The notes beneath the pieces were generated by a model, which was given only the letters and a program-made list of their open reading frames with translations, did not search any database and was not told where the DNA came from. Of a stretch of DNA of 64,000 nt, positions 61,155 through 64,000 are shown piece after piece. A program made the translations under genes and the position numbers. The stretch comes from Brevinematales bacterium (GTDB lineage Bacteria; Spirochaetota; Brevinematia; DTOW01): the NCBI GenBank assembly GCA_026415355.1, contig JAOAHF010000009.1:1-64000 (forward strand), written 5' to 3'. Positions within the stretch are counted from its first letter, which is position 1; the number at the start of each line of letters is the position of its first letter.

Positions 61155-64000
61155 CTAGTAATACCAGAATGATTTTACACCTTTTATGGTTCGGAGTTTT
61201 ATTGAAACTTCTGATGAGGGTTTTACCCCATAAATTGGTGAGGTTCTAAAGTATTTTATGCCACCATTACCAACAATTCCTATGTATGTGATACATTTTC
61301 CATTTTTTTCTTTAAGGATGTTCCTTATTTTATCGAGTTCATCTTTGGAAGTATCTTGAGATATAATTATGTGAAGTTCTGTGACTTTATCTTTGCCATA
61401 TTCTGATATTCCCAATATTTTAGATACTTTTGGGAATGATTTACCTAAGGTATTCTTTGTTATAACTCCTTTGAATAGCAGAATTTTACCTTGCTGTAGT
61501 AGATTTTCATAAGTTTTGGTTGCTTCTACGGATAAGTACAGTGTTATCTTCTTGCTATAGTAATCCGATATTCTTATGTTTGCTATTTTTCCTTTTATTG
61601 TTTCTTTTCTTTCTATTTCTGTTATCATACCCATTACAGTGAAGGGACAACCTTCTGGTAGGATGTCAATATAATCAGCCTCAAAGTTTGTATAGTTTTT
61701 TATTTCTTTCCAATATTCTTTTAGCGGATTATGCGATAGGAAGACACCCAATACTTCTTTTTCATAGTTTAGTATGGTATCTTTTGGAATTTCTCCATTT
61801 TCAAAAAGCGATGTTATTCTAAGTTCTGTTTGGGTTTTAGGATCTTTGAGAATAAATAAGTTGTTTTGTCCTAATTCGTTGTCTTTTGAAACAGATGAGA
61901 AAAAGCTTATTATCTTATCCAGATTTGAGATTAATTTATCTCTTTTTTCTAGAATTGGATCTAATGCTCCAGCTTTGATTAATGGTTCGTATGAATTTTT
62001 CTTGAGAAATTTGGAAGTTCTTTCAAAGAATTCTTCAATACTTTTGTATTCTCCGTACTTTTCTCTGTCGTTCAGTATATCATCTGCTGAAGATTCACCA
62101 AACCCTTTTATGCCTAGAAATCCATATCTTATTCCTAGTCCATTGTTTGTTTCTTCGATCGAGAAGAACTTTTTGCTTTTATTTATATGTGGTGGTAGTA
62201 TTTTTATATTCATTCTGATTGCTTCTGAGACATAATGTACCATTTTTTCGAATTTACCAACCTCTGAGTTTATCAGTGCAGTCATATACTCAAGTGGATA
62301 ATGAGCTTTGAGATATGCTGTTTGATAAGTTATTATAGCATATGCTGCGCTATGGGATTTGTTAAAACCATATTCGGCAAACTTTTCTATGGTGTCAAAT
62401 AACTCTTTTGCAAAGTTTTCATCATACCCATTAGAAATTGCTCCTCTGACAAAATCATTTTTCATCTGTTCCATTATCTCTTTTTTCTTTTTACCTATAG
62501 CTCTTCTTAGGTTATCTGCCTGGCCTAGTGTAAACCCGCATATTCTCTGTGCTATTTTCATTATTTGCTCTTGGTAAAGTATAACTCCATAAGTTTCCTT
62601 GAGTATATCTTCCAAATCTTTATGAGGATACTCTACTTTTTCTTTCCCGTGTTTTCTATTTATGTACTGTTTGTCCATACCTGATCCTAATGGACCTGGT
62701 CGGTATAATGCAAGTGCTGCTATTATGTCTTCTATACAAGATGGTTTCATATTTTTAAGCATTTCTTTCATACCATCTGACTCAACTTGAAATATACCAT
62801 CAGTTTCTCCTGAAGATAGCAGTTGATATGTTTTCTTATCATCTAGAGGAATGGATGAAATATCTATTTGAATCCCTTTAGTTTCCTCTATTAGTTTTAA
62901 TGTGTCTTGTATAACAGAAAGGTTAGCAAGACCAAGTATATCCATTTTAAGGAAGCCTAATTCTTCAAGATATTGTGCGGATATTTGTGTTGATATTGTG
63001 CCTTCTTTAGGATCTCTATATAGTGCTATGTATTCGTATATTGGTACTGACGAGATCACTATTCCTGAAGCGTGTATTGATGCGTGTCTAACTATACCTT
63101 CAAGTTTTTCTGCTGTCTCAATCCATTCTTTTTCTATATCTGTACCGTTGTTATAGATTTCTCTTACCTCAGACACTACAGTCTTAGCCTCAGATATACT
63201 ATCAACATCTGACAAAGATTTAGCAATAGTATCAACTTTTTGTTGAGGTATTCCTAGTACTCTTCCAACATCTCTAATCGCTGCTTTGGTTTGTAGTGTT
63301 CCAAAAGTTATTATATTTGCAGTATTATCTTTACCATACTTGTTGACTAAGTATTGTATTACTTTGTCTCTATCCCTATCTGCTACATCAACATCTATAT
63401 CTGGCATTGTAACTCTTTCTGGGTTTAAAAATCTTTCAAAGAGTAGATTATACTTAATGGGATCGATTTGAGTTATACCTGTTGCATAGGTAATTAGTGC
63501 TCCTGCTGCAGATCCTCTACCGGGTCCTACAGGTATACCGTTATTTTTAGCCCAGTTTACAAAGTCCTGAACTACTAGAAAATAGTTGCTGAAACCCATA
63601 TTTCTTATAACTTCAAGTTCGTAATTTGCTCTTTCTTTATACTCTTCTGGTATTTTCCCCCCGAACATTTTGTTGAGATTATCTAATACCATTTCTCTTA
63701 ATACTTTATCTGCATCATCTATTTGCCCATAATTTGGCATTAACTCCTTGTTGTTGAATGGTATTTCAAGATTACACTTTTCACTTATTTCAACAGTATT
63801 CTTTATAGCTTCGGGTATTTCTCCAAAATCTTTCTCAATTTCGTGGATAGACTTTAGGTAGAATGAATTATTCGAAAACCTAAATCTTTTTTCGTCTGAT
63901 TTTTTGCTTCCAGTTTGAATACACAATAGAACATCATGTATATCGGCATCTTCTTTTGTAAGATAGTGGGAATCACCTGTTGCAACAATTTTTAGTCCCA
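61155..64000 (-). CDS. dnaE: DNA polymerase III alpha subunit, partial (N-terminus beyond window)
   Basis: The frame stays open to the window edge, 948 codons visible; the first visible residues (GLKIVATGDSHYLTKEDADIHDVLLCIQTG) are the end of the PHP domain, so about 200 residues are missing. The palm has GRGSAAGALITYATG and the catalytic Asp pair in MPDIDVDVADRDRD, with a third acidic site near LKMDILGLANL. GIRYGFLGIKGFG (helix-hairpin-helix region) and a C-terminal OB fold (VMGMITEIERKETIKGK) follow. DnaE type rather than PolC, since no exonuclease insertion is seen. It is the replicative polymerase. Confidence 0.97.
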   Translation of the reverse strand, partial: GLKIVATGDSHYLTKEDADIHDVLLCIQTGSKKSDEKRFRFSNNSFYLKSIHEIEKDFGEIPEAIKNTVEISEKCNLEIPFNNKELMPNYGQIDDADKVLREMVLDNLNKMFGGKIPEEYKERANYELEVIRNMGFSNYFLVVQDFVNWAKNNGIPVGPGRGSAAGALITYATGITQIDPIKYNLLFERFLNPERVTMPDIDVDVADRDRDKVIQYLVNKYGKDNTANIITFGTLQTKAAIRDVGRVLGIPQQKVDTIAKSLSDVDSISEAKTVVSEVREIYNNGTDIEKEWIETAEKLEGIVRHASIHASGIVISSVPIYEYIALYRDPKEGTISTQISAQYLEELGFLKMDILGLANLSVIQDTLKLIEETKGIQIDISSIPLDDKKTYQLLSSGETDGIFQVESDGMKEMLKNMKPSCIEDIIAALALYRPGPLGSGMDKQYINRKHGKEKVEYPHKDLEDILKETYGVILYQEQIMKIAQRICGFTLGQADNLRRAIGKKKKEIMEQMKNDFVRGAISNGYDENFAKELFDTIEKFAEYGFNKSHSAAYAIITYQTAYLKAHYPLEYMTALINSEVGKFEKMVHYVSEAIRMNIKILPPHINKSKKFFSIEETNNGLGIRYGFLGIKGFGESSADDILNDREKYGEYKSIEEFFERTSKFLKKNSYEPLIKAGALDPILEKRDKLISNLDKIISFFSSVSKDNELGQNNLFILKDPKTQTELRITSLFENGEIPKDTILNYEKEVLGVFLSHNPLKEYWKEIKNYTNFEADYIDILPEGCPFTVMGMITEIERKETIKGKIANIRISDYYSKKITLYLSVEATKTYENLLQQGKILLFKGVITKNTLGKSFPKVSKILGISEYGKDKVTELHIIISQDTSKDELDKIRNILKEKNGKCITYIGIVGNGGIKYFRTSPIYGVKPSSEVSIKLRTIKGVKSFWYY

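Noticed and set aside
1-64000. tRNA, rRNA, riboswitch, insertion sequence and attachment-site signals
   Set aside because: Reading the intergenic regions I found no T-loop-like or acceptor patterns, no conserved riboswitch cores, and no transposase or integrase genes. A covariance-model scan would be needed to be certain.

Overview
This is an AT-rich bacterial chromosome segment, densely coded on both strands, with no rRNA, tRNA, CRISPR array, transposase or phage genes that I can see. The content suggests an anaerobic, flagellated member of the Spirochaetota, possibly a deep or Brevinema-like lineage. The evidence is a V-type ATPase A subunit, a spirochaete-style FlgE hook protein, HD-GYP and SpoIIE signalling proteins, a ferredoxin-dependent 2-oxoacid oxidoreductase, and diaminopimelate, MEP-isoprenoid and citramalate pathway genes. 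The taxonomic call is inference; no rRNA is present to test it.

Layout. 0-4 kb: two divergent lipoprotein genes (one cut by the window edge) and a PH-like membrane protein. 4-13 kb: GspF/PilC, alanine racemase, Hsp20, CoaBC, a lone V-ATPase A subunit followed by MreD, HtpX and IspD. 13-21 kb: a lone RND pump, Prs, CtpA, and the korDAB-type operon. 21-25 kb: radical SAM protein, rplM-rpsI-nadK, an HhH-GPD DNA glycosylase. 25-27.5 kb: a two-gene operon of unknown function whose second product is built from 21-residue coiled-coil repeats. 27.5-35 kb: a large HD-GYP receptor, ROK kinase, DapF, Dps and an ion transporter. 35-37 kb: a decayed exported-protein gene. 37-41 kb: a partner-switching operon (two SpoIIE phosphatases, STAS antagonist, HATPase kinase). 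41-51 kb: RF2, TRIC channel, citramalate synthase, RlmB, secreted esterase, sugar ABC permeases followed by FliQ. 51-64 kb: a second STAS protein, a lipoprotein, an IscA-like protein, the vwa-nucleotidyltransferase-mutL operon, FlgE, a second HD-GYP, FecR-like protein, NadD and DnaE (cut by the window end).

Two genome-wide habits stand out. First, complexes normally encoded together are scattered: NtpA, MreD, FliQ, GspF and the RND pump all lack their usual partners here. Second, many genes have no Shine-Dalgarno sequence but a sigma-70-like promoter whose -10 box ends only 6-10 nt before the start codon. These look like leaderless transcripts, with a consensus near TTGAAA-N17/18-TATAAT. Several other promoters carry perfect inverted repeats over the -35 box.

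The most notable single observations are the following. FlgE keeps Lys165 and Asn179 of the spirochaete hook lysinoalanine cross-link but has Ser178 where the reactive Cys should be, and it has no Cys at all. The repeat protein has an exactly phased architecture of 8 repeats, a 56-residue insert and 8 more repeats. HtpX contains an EF-hand-like loop. The MalF-like permease carries a large extracytoplasmic insertion.
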